Source: Micromonospora parva | GTDB taxonomy: Bacteria; Actinomycetota; Actinomycetes; Mycobacteriales; Micromonosporaceae | NCBI RefSeq assembly: GCF_000718515.1 | Contig: NZ_JNZS01000035.1 | Span: 1-46,538, forward strand | Direction: 5' to 3' | Length of the DNA stretch: 46,538 nt | In this document: positions 26,870 to 35,590 of the stretch, in pieces | How positions within the stretch are numbered: the stretch's first letter is position 1 | Layout of the letters: every line of letters begins with the position of its first letter | Program-made: the position numbers and the translations under genes | Notes under the pieces: model-generated | The model's database searches: none | Told to the model about the DNA's origin: nothing | Seen by the model: only the letters and a program-made list of their open reading frames with translations

Positions 26870-27880
26870 ATGGTTGATCACGAGGTGGACACCGCCGCTG
26901 GGACCGCGGTGGTCGACGCCGACGTGATCGACCGCAGAACCTCGCCCTCCGACGGGGTGCTGGCAAGGGTGCGCAACGGGCTCGGGGAGTTGACCGGCGC
27001 CCTGCACCGGGTCGCCGAGCACGTGCTCAGCGACCCGGAGGCCGCCGCCCGATCGACAATCGTGGAGCTGGCCGAGCGCAGCGGCACCTCACCGGCGACC
27101 ATCACCCGGTTCTGCCGGGCGATGGGCTTCGAGGGGTACGCCGACCTGCGACTGGGCATCGCTTCCGAGACCGGGCGGGCGCGCTCGGCCGGTTGGACGG
27201 TCGACATCGGACGGGAGATCCAGCCGAGCGACCCGCTCGCCCGGGTGCTCGACCAGATCATGGCCGCCGACACCCGAGCCATGCACGACACCGCCACCCT
27301 GCTCGACCTCGGCGAGGTGGAGCGGGCCGCCGTGGCGATCGCCGGCGCCAGCCGGGTCAACATCTTCGGCGCCAGCGGCAGCGCCCTGGTCGGCGAGGAG
27401 ATGCAGTTCAGTCTGCACCGCATCGGGGTGGCGGCGTGGGCGTGGAACGACGTGCACGAGGGGCTGGCCAGCGCCGCCCTGCTGCGACCGGGGGATGTGG
27501 CGCTCGGCATCTCGCACACCGGGCAGACCCGGGAGACCATCGAGATGCTCGCCGAGGCGGGCAGCCGGGGCGCCACCACGCTCGCGCTCACCGGCTTCCC
27601 CCGCTCGCCACTGGCCGAGCTGGCCGACATCGTGCTGCTCACGGCCAGCCAGGCGACCACCTTCCGGCCGGACGCGCTCTCCGCCCGGCACCCCCAGCTG
27701 GTGGTGCTCGACCTGCTCTACATCGCCGTCGCCCAACGCACGCACGACCGCGCGCACGCGGCCTTCCGGCGGACCGCACAGGCCGTCGACGGACACAAGT
27801 CGGCGAAGCGGCCGCCGGGAAGCCACCCGCCGCAGCCGACACGAGGTTTCCCGACAGCATCCGAGGGAGCCGACTCATGA
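26870..27880 (+). CDS. MurR/RpiR-family transcriptional regulator
   Basis: A 336-residue regulator with an N-terminal RpiR helix-turn-helix (about 25-105; TIVELAERSGTSPATITRFC) and a C-terminal SIS sugar-phosphate domain (about 140-270; NIFGASGSALVGEEMQF and ISHTGQTRETIEML). Such proteins sense a sugar phosphate, here presumably GlcNAc-6-P made by the divergent kinase. ATG 26870 is preceded by GAGG 6 bases upstream. Its stop overlaps the next gene as ATGA. It heads a five-gene run that ends at 31942. The C-terminal ~50 residues are Pro/Arg-rich and unconserved in look. Confidence 0.92.
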   Translation: MVDHEVDTAAGTAVVDADVIDRRTSPSDGVLARVRNGLGELTGALHRVAEHVLSDPEAAARSTIVELAERSGTSPATITRFCRAMGFEGYADLRLGIASETGRARSAGWTVDIGREIQPSDPLARVLDQIMAADTRAMHDTATLLDLGEVERAAVAIAGASRVNIFGASGSALVGEEMQFSLHRIGVAAWAWNDVHEGLASAALLRPGDVALGISHTGQTRETIEMLAEAGSRGATTLALTGFPRSPLAELADIVLLTASQATTFRPDALSARHPQLVVLDLLYIAVAQRTHDRAHAAFRRTAQAVDGHKSAKRPPGSHPPQPTRGFPTASEGADS

Positions 27881-28626
27881 TCAGCGCCCAGGGGTACGCG
27901 GACGCCGTCCGCCCGGTGCTCGACCGGCTGCTCGACTCGGAGGCCGACGGGATCACCCGGGCCGCCGACCTGATCGCCACCAGCCTGCGCGACGGCGGCG
28001 TGCTCCAGGCGTTCGGCGCCGGGCACTCGGAGGCGTTCGCCGCCGAACTGGTCGCCCGGGCCGGCGGGTTGGTCCCCACCAACCGGCTCTCGGTACGGGA
28101 CCTCGTGATGCACGGTGACGCCCCGCGCGACGTGCTCGCCGACCCCAAACTGGAACGTGACCCCTCCATCGCCCACCAGATCTACGCGCTCGCGGCGCCC
28201 CAGCCGCGCGACGTGTTCGTGGTGGCGTCCCAGTCCGGCATCAACGGCTCGGTGGTCGAGCTGGCGGCGCTGGTCACCGAGCGCGGTCACCCGTTGATCG
28301 CGGTCACCTCGGTCGAGCACACCGCACGGGTGGCGCCACGGCACCCGTCCGGGCATCGGCTCGCCGACCTCGCCGACGTCGTGCTGGACAACGGCGCGCC
28401 GTACGGCGATGCACTGCTGCCGCTCGAGGGCGGCGGCGCGGTCTGTGCGGTCTCCTCGGTCACCACGGCGCTGCTGGCGCAGCTGCTGACCGCGGAGGTC
28501 GTACGACGGTTCCACCAGGCCGGAGAGGTACCCCCTATCTACCTCTCCGCCAACGTCCCCGGAGGGGACGAGCACAACCTCGCCCTCGAGTCGCGGTACG
28601 CCGGACGTCTCCGGCGTACCGCATGA
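27877..28626 (+). CDS. UPF0309 SIS-domain protein
   Basis: A 249-residue cytosolic SIS-domain protein of the UPF0309 group (sugar isomerase domain-containing protein). Typical SIS features are GGVLQAFGAGHSEAFAAEL at about residues 45-60 and DVFVVASQSGING at about 110-125. The conserved end motif VPPIYLSANVPGGDEHN is present. The biochemical role of the group is not settled; an amino-sugar phosphate isomerase/etherase-like activity or a regulatory role is possible. ATG 27877 overlaps the RpiR stop by 4 bases, and the binding-protein gene follows, placing it firmly in the amino-sugar operon. Confidence 0.9.
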   Translation: MISAQGYADAVRPVLDRLLDSEADGITRAADLIATSLRDGGVLQAFGAGHSEAFAAELVARAGGLVPTNRLSVRDLVMHGDAPRDVLADPKLERDPSIAHQIYALAAPQPRDVFVVASQSGINGSVVELAALVTERGHPLIAVTSVEHTARVAPRHPSGHRLADLADVVLDNGAPYGDALLPLEGGGAVCAVSSVTTALLAQLLTAEVVRRFHQAGEVPPIYLSANVPGGDEHNLALESRYAGRLRRTA

Positions 28627-28652
28627 CCCGAATTCCACAAGGAGAGACGACG

Positions 28653-30089
28653 ATGTCGATTACCCCCGAACACCCGGCCGCACTCGACCGTCGCACGGTG
28701 CTGCGTCGCGCCGCCGCCGTGGGCATGCTCGCCACTCCGGCCATCGGCCTGCTCGGTGCCTGCGCCACCAGCAGCAACGACGGCGACAACGAGCAGGTCG
28801 CCGGCGGCACGAAGAGCGAGAAGAACCCGCTGGGCGTCAAGGAGGACGCCGCGATCGAGGTGGTCATCTTCAACGGTGGCTACGGCGAGAAGTACGCCAC
28901 CGACGTGCACGAGCCGCTGTACAAGAAGGCGTTCCCCAAGGCGGAGGTCAAGCACCAGGCCACCCAGGCCGTCTCCACCGTGCTCCAGCCGCGGTTCGCC
29001 TCCGGTAACCCGCCGGAGTTCGTGAACAACTCGGGCGAGAAGCTGATGGACTTCGGCGCGCTCGTGGCCGACGGTCAGCTCCAGGACCTCACCGAGCTGT
29101 GGGACGCGCCGTCGGTCGACGACCCGACGAAGAAGGTCCGCGACACGGTGGTGCCCGGCACCATCGAGGCGGGCTCGTTCAACGGCAAGCCGTACGTCCT
29201 GTACTACGTCTCCACGGTCTTCGGCATCTGGTACTCGGGCAAGCTGTTCAAGGACAACGGCTGGGCGCCGGCGAAGAACTGGGAAGAGTTCATCGCCCTG
29301 CTCACGGCCATCAAGGCCAAGGGCATCACCCCGTACGGCTACGCCGGTGCGAACGCGGCCTACTACCAGTGGAACGTGATCCTCACCCACGCCGCCAAGA
29401 TCGGCGGCGTGGACGTGCTGAAGAACATCGACAACCTGGAGGACGGCGCCTGGCAGCAGGACGCCGTGAAGCAGGCGGCCACCGCGTGGGCCGAGGTCGG
29501 CGCGAAGTTCAGCGACAAGAGCTTCGAGGGCCTCAAGCACACCGACGTGCAGCTGCGGCAGAACCAGTACAAGGTGGCCCTCTACCCGAGCGGTGACTGG
29601 CTGGAGGGCGAGCAGAAGAAGGACACGCCGGCCGGCTTCGACTACCAGCTCATGCCGGTGCCGAGCATGTCCGCCTCGGACAAGCTGCCGGCCACCGCGC
29701 TGCGGGCCACCGCCGGTGAGGGCTACTTCGTCTCGGCGAAGAGCAAGAACCCCAAGGGTGGCCTGGAGTACATGCGCCAGATGCTGTCCAAGGAGGGCGC
29801 GAAGGGCTTCACCGAGGTCGTCAAGGCCCCGACCGTGGTCCCCGCCGGTTCGGAGGGCTTCGCCTTCCCGCCCGGTGTGGCCAGCTCGCAGGCCGCGCTC
29901 AAGGCGGCCGGTCAGGACGTGTTCAACCTGTACTTCGACGGCTGGTACAAGGAGCTCGACACGGAGGCGCGGACCGCCACCAACGAGCTGATGTTCGGCC
30001 GGATCAACGCGGACGCCTTCGTGGAGCGGATCCAGAAGCGTGCCGACGCGATCAAGAAGGACAGCTCCGTCGCCAAGTTCAAGCGCTGA
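28653..30089 (+). CDS. ngcE: GlcNAc/diacetylchitobiose-type ABC importer, binding lipoprotein (copy 2)
   Basis: A 478-residue paralogue of the binding protein at 22113. It shares the opening of the mature part (KNPLGVKEDAAIEVVIFNGG) and the same overall layout. The signal peptide carries DRRTVLRRAAAVG, a twin-Arg-like start, and the lipobox LGAC with Cys37. I chose ATG 28653, with GGAGAG about 7 bases upstream. ATG 28623 overlaps the previous stop as ATGA and would add ten residues. The two copies are clearly divergent, so the duplication is old or one was acquired. Different oligomer lengths or sugars may be bound by the two (inference). Confidence 0.88.
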   Translation: MSITPEHPAALDRRTVLRRAAAVGMLATPAIGLLGACATSSNDGDNEQVAGGTKSEKNPLGVKEDAAIEVVIFNGGYGEKYATDVHEPLYKKAFPKAEVKHQATQAVSTVLQPRFASGNPPEFVNNSGEKLMDFGALVADGQLQDLTELWDAPSVDDPTKKVRDTVVPGTIEAGSFNGKPYVLYYVSTVFGIWYSGKLFKDNGWAPAKNWEEFIALLTAIKAKGITPYGYAGANAAYYQWNVILTHAAKIGGVDVLKNIDNLEDGAWQQDAVKQAATAWAEVGAKFSDKSFEGLKHTDVQLRQNQYKVALYPSGDWLEGEQKKDTPAGFDYQLMPVPSMSASDKLPATALRATAGEGYFVSAKSKNPKGGLEYMRQMLSKEGAKGFTEVVKAPTVVPAGSEGFAFPPGVASSQAALKAAGQDVFNLYFDGWYKELDTEARTATNELMFGRINADAFVERIQKRADAIKKDSSVAKFKR

Positions 30090-30107
30090 TCGATCGGAGC
30101 TAGGGTC

Positions 30108-31016
30108 ATGCGGCACGGCAAGTATCCATTCGTGATCGGGTTCCTGTTCGCCCCGGTCGCGCTGTACGTGACATTCGTGATCTGGCCGTACGCGCAGGCG
30201 TTCCAGATCTCGATGACCAACTGGCGGGGGCTCTCCGCCCCGCAGTGGGTGGGCTTCGACAACTACCGGAGGTTGCTCGACGACGGGGCCTTCTGGAAGG
30301 CGGTCCAGCACCACGGCGTACTGCTGCTTGCCCTGCCGCTGATCACTATCGCCATCGCCCTGTTCTTCGCCTTCCTGCTCAACGTGGGCGGCAAGAGCAG
30401 CGGTGGTCAACGCCAGGGGGTCTGGGGGGCGAAGTTCTACCGGGTGGTGTTCTTCTTCCCCCAGGTCCTGGCGGTGGCCATCATCGCGGTGTTGTTCCAG
30501 ATGGTGTACCGGCCGAACGAGTCCGGTCTGATCAACGGCGTACTGATGAAGTTCGGCCTGGAGCCGATCCTCTTCCTGGTGAAGCCGAACCTGGCCCTCT
30601 GGTCGATCATCGCGGTGCTGGTCTGGCAGGCGGTCGGCTTCTACGTGGTGCTCTTCTCGGCGGGGATGGCCTCCATTCCCGGTGAGATCTACGAGGCCGC
30701 CGAGATGGACGGGGCGTCGAAGGTGACCCTGTTCTTCCGGGTCACCCTGCCGCTGCTGTGGGACACCCTCCAGGTGGCCTGGGTCTACCTCGGGATCGCG
30801 GCGTTCGACGCGTTCGCCATCGTGGCGGTGCTCTCGGTGGACGGTGGCGGCCCGGACGGCGCCACCACAGTGCTGGCCATGGAGATCTACCGCAACGCGT
30901 TCGTCTACTCGAAGTACGGCTACGCCTCGGCGATGGGCGTGGCGTTGTTCTTCCTCACCCTCACGTTCGCGGCGCTGACGCTGCGGCTCACCAAGCGGGA
31001 AAGCGTGGAGTACTGA
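30108..31016 (+). CDS. Sugar ABC importer permease (NgcF-like, copy 2)
   Basis: A 302-residue permease, paralogous to the one at 23593 and the same length. Six transmembrane segments are visible and the EAA loop reads EAAEMDGASKVTLFFRVTLPL. ATG 30108 follows GGAG with 8 bases between. Its TGA shares one base with the ATG of the next gene (TGATG), indicating coupling. Confidence 0.9.
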   Translation: MRHGKYPFVIGFLFAPVALYVTFVIWPYAQAFQISMTNWRGLSAPQWVGFDNYRRLLDDGAFWKAVQHHGVLLLALPLITIAIALFFAFLLNVGGKSSGGQRQGVWGAKFYRVVFFFPQVLAVAIIAVLFQMVYRPNESGLINGVLMKFGLEPILFLVKPNLALWSIIAVLVWQAVGFYVVLFSAGMASIPGEIYEAAEMDGASKVTLFFRVTLPLLWDTLQVAWVYLGIAAFDAFAIVAVLSVDGGGPDGATTVLAMEIYRNAFVYSKYGYASAMGVALFFLTLTFAALTLRLTKRESVEY

Positions 31017-31942
31017 TGAATCCGCAGTCGACGCTGCCGCCCCCGGCGGCGCTGCCGCCGAAGACCGGTGACCCGTCCGCCCCCGCCGGGCCGGGGCGCA
31101 AGGGCCCCCGCTCGGAGGTACGGTTCTTTGCCAGCCTGGGGCACGTCGCGCTCGCCGTCTGGGCGGTGATCGTGATCGTGCCGATCCTCTGGACCTTCCT
31201 CGCCGCGTTCAAGAACACCAGCGAGATCTTCAGCAGCCCGTGGACGCTCCCGGCGGAGCTGCGCTGGGAGAACTTCTCCCGGGCCTGGACCAAGGCGCAC
31301 GTCGGGCGGTACTTCCTGAACAGCGTGATCGTGGTGTCGTGCAGCACCTTCCTCACCATGCTGCTCGGCTCGATGGCCGCGTACGTGCTGGCCCGCTACA
31401 AGTTCTGGGGCAACCGGGCGGTCTACTTCCTCTTCGTCTCGGGGTTGGCCTTCCCGGTCTTCCTGGCTCTGGTGCCGCTCTTCTTCGTGGTGAAGAACCT
31501 GGGTCTGCTGGACACCCACACCGGCGTGGTGCTGGTCTACACCGCGTACTCGTTGCCGTTCACCGTGTTCTTCCTGGCGGCGTTCTTCAAGACGCTGCCG
31601 TCGTCGGTGGCCGAGGCGGGGATGATCGACGGCTGTGGGCACAGCCGACTGTTCTTCCAGGTGATGATGCCGATGGCGAAGCCGGGCCTGATCAGCGTCG
31701 CGATCTTCAACATCATCGGTCAGTGGGCGCAGTACCAGCTCCCGTTGGTGCTGCTCTCCAACGCCAAGGACAAGTGGGTGCTCACCCAGGGCATCGCCGA
31801 CATCTCGGTCAACGCCGGCTACGAGGCGGACTGGTCCGGGTTGTTCGCCGCGCTGACCATCGCCATCCTCCCGATGATCCTCGTGTACGCGCTGTTCCAG
31901 CGGCAGATCCAGGCCGGCCTCACCTCCGGTGCGGTGAAGTAG
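31016..31942 (+). CDS. Sugar ABC importer permease (NgcG-like, copy 2)
   Basis: A 308-residue permease paralogous to the one at 24498. A Pro-rich cytoplasmic N-terminus of about 35 residues precedes six membrane segments; the EAA loop is EAGMIDGCGHSRLFFQVMMP. It starts at ATG 31016, overlapping the preceding stop by one base, and closes the RpiR-SIS-NgcEFG run. No ATP-binding gene follows; the next genes are convergent. Confidence 0.9.
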   Translation: MNPQSTLPPPAALPPKTGDPSAPAGPGRKGPRSEVRFFASLGHVALAVWAVIVIVPILWTFLAAFKNTSEIFSSPWTLPAELRWENFSRAWTKAHVGRYFLNSVIVVSCSTFLTMLLGSMAAYVLARYKFWGNRAVYFLFVSGLAFPVFLALVPLFFVVKNLGLLDTHTGVVLVYTAYSLPFTVFFLAAFFKTLPSSVAEAGMIDGCGHSRLFFQVMMPMAKPGLISVAIFNIIGQWAQYQLPLVLLSNAKDKWVLTQGIADISVNAGYEADWSGLFAALTIAILPMILVYALFQRQIQAGLTSGAVK

Positions 31943-31955
31943 GGCGTCTCACCGC
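31931..31955. terminator. Hairpin spanning two convergent stop codons
   Basis: GCGGTGA (31931-31937) pairs with TCACCGC (31949-31955) around an 11-base loop. The loop contains the importer stop TAG, and the right arm contains the exporter stop. With only six bases between the genes, this is the only visible bidirectional terminator. Confidence 0.45.
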
Positions 31956-33694
31956 TCGTCGACGCGGGTGTGCCAGGAGCGCCACAGAGCGGCGTACGCG
32001 CCACCGGCCGCCACCAGCTCGTCATGGCTGCCGATCTCGGTGATCCGGCCGTCCGCGAGCACGGCGACCCGGTCGGCGTCGTGCGCGGTGTTGAGCCGGT
32101 GCGCGATCGCGATGACGGTCCGTCCGGAGAGCACCGCGGCCAGCGCGCGCTCGGTCCGTCGGGCGGTGGACGGGTCGAGCGCCGCTGTCGCCTCGTCCAG
32201 GATCAGGGTGTGGGGGTCGGCGAGCACCAACCGGGCCAGCGCGAGCTGCTGGGCCTCGGCCGCACCGAGCTGACGGGCCCCGTCGCCGAGCGGGGTGTCC
32301 AGGTCGTCGGGGAGCGCGGCGAACCAGTCGGCACCGACCGTGGCGAGCGCGGCGCGCATCTGGTCGTCGGAGGCGTCGGGCGCGGCGAACGAGAGGTTGT
32401 CGCGTACCGAACCGATGAAGACGTGGTGCTCCTGGGTGACCAGGGCGATCCGGCGGCGGCGCTCGGCCGGGTCGAGGTCGGTGACCGGGCAGCCGCCGAT
32501 GCTGACGACACCCTGCCGTGGCGCGTCGATCCCGGCCAGCAGCCGGGCCAGTGTGGACTTGCCGGCGCCGGACGGGCCGACGACGGCCAGCCGCTCGCCG
32601 GGCTGCACCTCCAGGTCGATGCCGTGCAGCACGTCCGGCCCGTCGGAGTAGGAGAACCGTGCCCCCCGCACGACGAGCCGCTCACCTGGGGACGAGGCCG
32701 TCGTGCCGGGCGGTTCCGGCGGAACCATGCCGACACCGAGCACCCGGGCGTACGACGCGAAGCCGCGTTGCGCCTGCTCGGTCCACTGCAACAGGCGGTC
32801 CAACGGGTCGATCGCCTGTTGCAGGTAGAGCGCGGCGGCGACCACCGCGCCGAGCGACACCATGTCCCGGGCCAGCAGGTAGCCCCCGACGAGCAGGACC
32901 ATGGCGACCGGCAGCGGGTAGCTGGCCTCGACGACCGAGAAGAACACGGTACGCAGCGCGAGGGTCGCCCGACGGGCCCGCCACACCAGCGTGACGCGGG
33001 TGGTGCCGTGGCGGACCCGCTCGTCGGCCAGCCGCAGCGCCTCCACCGTGCGGGCGCCCTCGGCGGTGGTGGTCAGCGTCTCGGTCAGCTCGGCGGCCGC
33101 CGCGCCCTCGGTGAGGTACGCGGAGCTGGCCCGGCGCAGATACCAACGGGTCACCGCCACGATCGACGGGAGCCCGGCCAGCGCGGCCAGCCCGAGCAGC
33201 GGGTGCAGCAGGAAGACCGCACCGAACAGCAACGTCAGCTGCACGGTGGCGATGACGATGGTGGGCACCACGTCGCGCACCGTGCTGCCGACCGTCGACA
33301 CGTCGACGGAGCTGCGGGTGGCCAGGTCACCAGAGCCGGCGCGCTCGACGACCGAGACCGGCAGCCCGAGAGTCCGGGAGACGAACTGCTCGCGCAGCTC
33401 CGCGACGGCCCGTTCGCCGAAGCGGTGGCCGGCGTACTGGGCGTATCGGGAGAGCAGGGCACTGACCAGGACACAGCCGGCGATGGCCAGTGCCAGCCGG
33501 TCCACAGTGGCCACGCCCGCGCCCGCGGCGACCCGGTCGACGATGGTGCCCAGCAGCCACGGCGGGGCGAGCCCGGCGACCGCGGCGGCGCTGTGCAGCG
33601 CCAGCACCACCCCGACGGCGCGCCGGTGTCGGCTGATCATGTCGCGCAGGGCCCGGCGTACGGTGGCGCGGTCGGCCACCGGCAGGCGGCTCAC
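31949..33694 (-). CDS. ABC exporter half-transporter with degenerate signature motif
   Basis: A 581-residue half-transporter: six-helix exporter domain (about 1-320) then an NBD. Walker A GPSGAGKST (373-381), the Q-loop Gln421, Walker B TLILDEATAALD with Asp500/Glu501 and the H-loop His532 are all intact. The signature LSGGQ is replaced by LGAAEAQQ (476-483). The upstream partner shows exactly the reverse pattern, so the two must form a heterodimer with one working ATP site. ATG 33694 overlaps the partner's stop as ATGA. Exported substrate unknown; multidrug, lipid or peptide export are all possible. Confidence 0.93.
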   Translation of the reverse strand: MSRLPVADRATVRRALRDMISRHRRAVGVVLALHSAAAVAGLAPPWLLGTIVDRVAAGAGVATVDRLALAIAGCVLVSALLSRYAQYAGHRFGERAVAELREQFVSRTLGLPVSVVERAGSGDLATRSSVDVSTVGSTVRDVVPTIVIATVQLTLLFGAVFLLHPLLGLAALAGLPSIVAVTRWYLRRASSAYLTEGAAAAELTETLTTTAEGARTVEALRLADERVRHGTTRVTLVWRARRATLALRTVFFSVVEASYPLPVAMVLLVGGYLLARDMVSLGAVVAAALYLQQAIDPLDRLLQWTEQAQRGFASYARVLGVGMVPPEPPGTTASSPGERLVVRGARFSYSDGPDVLHGIDLEVQPGERLAVVGPSGAGKSTLARLLAGIDAPRQGVVSIGGCPVTDLDPAERRRRIALVTQEHHVFIGSVRDNLSFAAPDASDDQMRAALATVGADWFAALPDDLDTPLGDGARQLGAAEAQQLALARLVLADPHTLILDEATAALDPSTARRTERALAAVLSGRTVIAIAHRLNTAHDADRVAVLADGRITEIGSHDELVAAGGAYAALWRSWHTRVDER

Positions 33695-35493
33695 CGGTAC
33701 GCCTCCTCGCTGCCCCGGGCCACCAGGTGCCGGTAGGCCGGGTCGCTGTCGAACAGGTCGGTGTGGCTGCCGGTGCCGGTGACCCGGCCGGCGCTCACAT
33801 GCGCGACCAGGTCGGCCCGGCCGAGCAGCAGCGGTGACGTGGCGATCAGCACGGTGGTCCGCCCGGCCCGGGCGGTCCGCAGCCGCTCGGCGATCCGCGC
33901 CTCGGTGTGCGCGTCCACCGCCGACGTCGGGTCGATGAGGATCAGCACCTCCGGTTCGCGGTGCAGCGCCCGGGCCAGGCGCAGCCGTTGGCGCTGGCCG
34001 CCGGAGAGCGTCCGGGCGCGGGCGTCGATCGGGGTGTCCAGCCCGGCGGGCAGGGCGTCGACGACGTCCTGCGCGGAGGCGGTTCGCAGGGCCGCGCCGA
34101 TCCGCTCGTCATCGTCGTCGGCCCCGGCGCCAAGGATGTCGCGCAGCGTGCCGGCGAACAGGTACGAGTCGTGGTCGGCGACGAGGATCCGGGCGCGGAC
34201 CTCGTCCAGGGCCACGTCGCGCAGCGGCACACCGCCCCAGGTGACACCGCTGACCACGTACCGGCCGAGCCGGTCGGCCAACGCCACGGCCGTCGCCGGG
34301 TCGTTCACCGCCACGCCGGTCAGCGACCCGGCGCGCACTGTCAGCCCGGTCACCGGGTCGTGCAGGTCGGCCGGGCCGTCCGGCGCGGCCGGGCCAGGTG
34401 GCCGGCGTGCCTCGGGCACGGAGCCGGGCCGGCGTGCCTCGGGCCGGCGTGCCTCGGGCGTGGAATCGGGCCAGCGGCGACCAGGTCCACCGACGTCGTC
34501 AGGTGTCACGTTGAGCAGGTCGGCGATGCGCCGGGCGGCGACCCGACCCCGGATCAGCTGGTGACTGCCCTCCAGCAGAAACCAGACCGGCACGATCAGG
34601 GTCGCCACGTAGCCGTAGACGGCGACCAGCTCGCCGATCGTGACGTCACCGGTCACCGCCATCCGGGCGGTCAGCCACACCACCGCCGCCAGGAACAACC
34701 CGGGGATGGCGACCGTCGCCGCGTCGATCCAGCTGTTGACCGCGCCGACGCGGTAGCCCTCGGCGCGCAGCTCCTGGGACCGGGCCGCGTACCGCCGGGC
34801 GAACAGGTCCCGACCACCGACCCCGGCGAGCACCCGCAGCCCGGCCACGATGTCACCGGACCGGGCCGTGAGCGCGCCCTGTTGCCGCCGGTAGACCGAT
34901 TCGGCCCGCTCCAGGCGACGCAGCAGCGGCCCCACGACCAGACCGACCACCGGCACCCCCACCAGCACGCAGAACGCGAGCATCGGGGAGATCGACCAGA
35001 GCACCACGGCGATCACCCCGTACGCGACGACCGCGCCGACGCCCGGCCCGGTCAGCGTCAGCACCTGCGCCGTCCAGTCGATGTCGGAGCCGCCGATGGT
35101 GGACACCTCGCCCGCGCCCACCCGGCGGGGCAGCACCGCGCCGATCCGGGACAGGTGGCGCAGCAGGACCTCCGCCGAGCGGGCCTTGGCGTCCTCCCGG
35201 ATGAAGGTCATCGTGCGGTGCCGCATGATGCCCAGGTAGGACAGGCCCACGCCGGCGACCACGATCGCCGCGACCCAGAGCGCCAGCGCGCGGGTGTCGC
35301 CGGTGCGCAGCCCGTCGTCGACGGCCCGGGCGATCAGATAGGGCCGGGCCGAGAGCCCGATCATCCAGGCCGTGCCGAGCAGGCTGCCACGCAGCACCCG
35401 CCAGGGTTGGCAGCGGACCAGCCACCACAGGTAGCGCATCGGACCACGGGTGTCGGGGGTGCCAGGATCGGGATGCGGGATCTGCGGAGGCAC
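33691..35493 (-). CDS. ABC exporter half-transporter with inactive nucleotide-binding half site
   Basis: A 600-residue half-transporter: six-helix exporter domain (about 20-325), an unusual Pro/Arg-rich linker (about 335-375), then an NBD. Where Walker A should be, the protein reads GSLTGVAVNDPATA (389-402) with no Gly-Lys-Ser/Thr. The Q-loop Gln is Asp440, the Walker B Asp is Ile520 (VLILIDPTSAVD) and the H-loop His is replaced (ATSPLL). The signature LSGGQRQRLRLARAL (496-510) is perfect. It therefore cannot bind ATP canonically itself but can complete the partner's site. The start is GTG 35493, six bases after a TAGCGT -10 hexamer and with no Shine-Dalgarno. Neighbouring gene on the other strand begins 96 bases away. 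Confidence 0.92.
   Translation of the reverse strand: MPPQIPHPDPGTPDTRGPMRYLWWLVRCQPWRVLRGSLLGTAWMIGLSARPYLIARAVDDGLRTGDTRALALWVAAIVVAGVGLSYLGIMRHRTMTFIREDAKARSAEVLLRHLSRIGAVLPRRVGAGEVSTIGGSDIDWTAQVLTLTGPGVGAVVAYGVIAVVLWSISPMLAFCVLVGVPVVGLVVGPLLRRLERAESVYRRQQGALTARSGDIVAGLRVLAGVGGRDLFARRYAARSQELRAEGYRVGAVNSWIDAATVAIPGLFLAAVVWLTARMAVTGDVTIGELVAVYGYVATLIVPVWFLLEGSHQLIRGRVAARRIADLLNVTPDDVGGPGRRWPDSTPEARRPEARRPGSVPEARRPPGPAAPDGPADLHDPVTGLTVRAGSLTGVAVNDPATAVALADRLGRYVVSGVTWGGVPLRDVALDEVRARILVADHDSYLFAGTLRDILGAGADDDDERIGAALRTASAQDVVDALPAGLDTPIDARARTLSGGQRQRLRLARALHREPEVLILIDPTSAVDAHTEARIAERLRTARAGRTTVLIATSPLLLGRADLVAHVSAGRVTGTGSHTDLFDSDPAYRHLVARGSEEAYR
34401..34459. repeat. In-frame repeats encoding PEARRP in the exporter linker
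   Basis: Three copies of GCCGGCGTGCCTCGGGC start at 34401, 34428 and 34443. The offsets of 27 and 15 are multiples of three, so the reading frame survives copy-number change. They encode repeated Pro-Glu-Ala-Arg-Arg-Pro in the linker between membrane and NBD domains. Confidence 0.8.
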
Positions 35494-35505
35494 CTGATCA
35501 CGCTA
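35491..35505 (-). promoter_or_regulatory. -10 hexamer of a leaderless start
   Basis: On the minus strand TAGCGT (35505-35500), six bases, then GTG 35493. No Shine-Dalgarno is visible. Confidence 0.45.
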
Positions 35506-35576
35506 CCGACCGGCTCCGACACCGCACCGACCCGAATCCGGTGAGGTGCGCCTCCGTTTCTGTCGGACGAAAGAGG

Positions 35577-35590
35577 CAGAATCACGTTCG
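35577..35590 (+). promoter_or_regulatory. -10 hexamer of a leaderless start
   Basis: CAGAAT at 35577-35582 is followed by seven bases and GTG 35590. The same hexamer stands before the methyltransferase start at 4330. No Shine-Dalgarno or clear -35. Confidence 0.4.

Noticed and set aside
28623..28653. ATG 28623 as start of the second binding protein
   Set aside because: The ATGA overlap is attractive, but ATG 28653 has a proper GGAGAG site 7 bases upstream.
31970..33736. 588-codon plus-strand frame opposite the ABC exporter gene
   Set aside because: The minus strand carries intact Walker motifs; the plus frame is low-complexity Asp/Gln/Arg-rich sequence.
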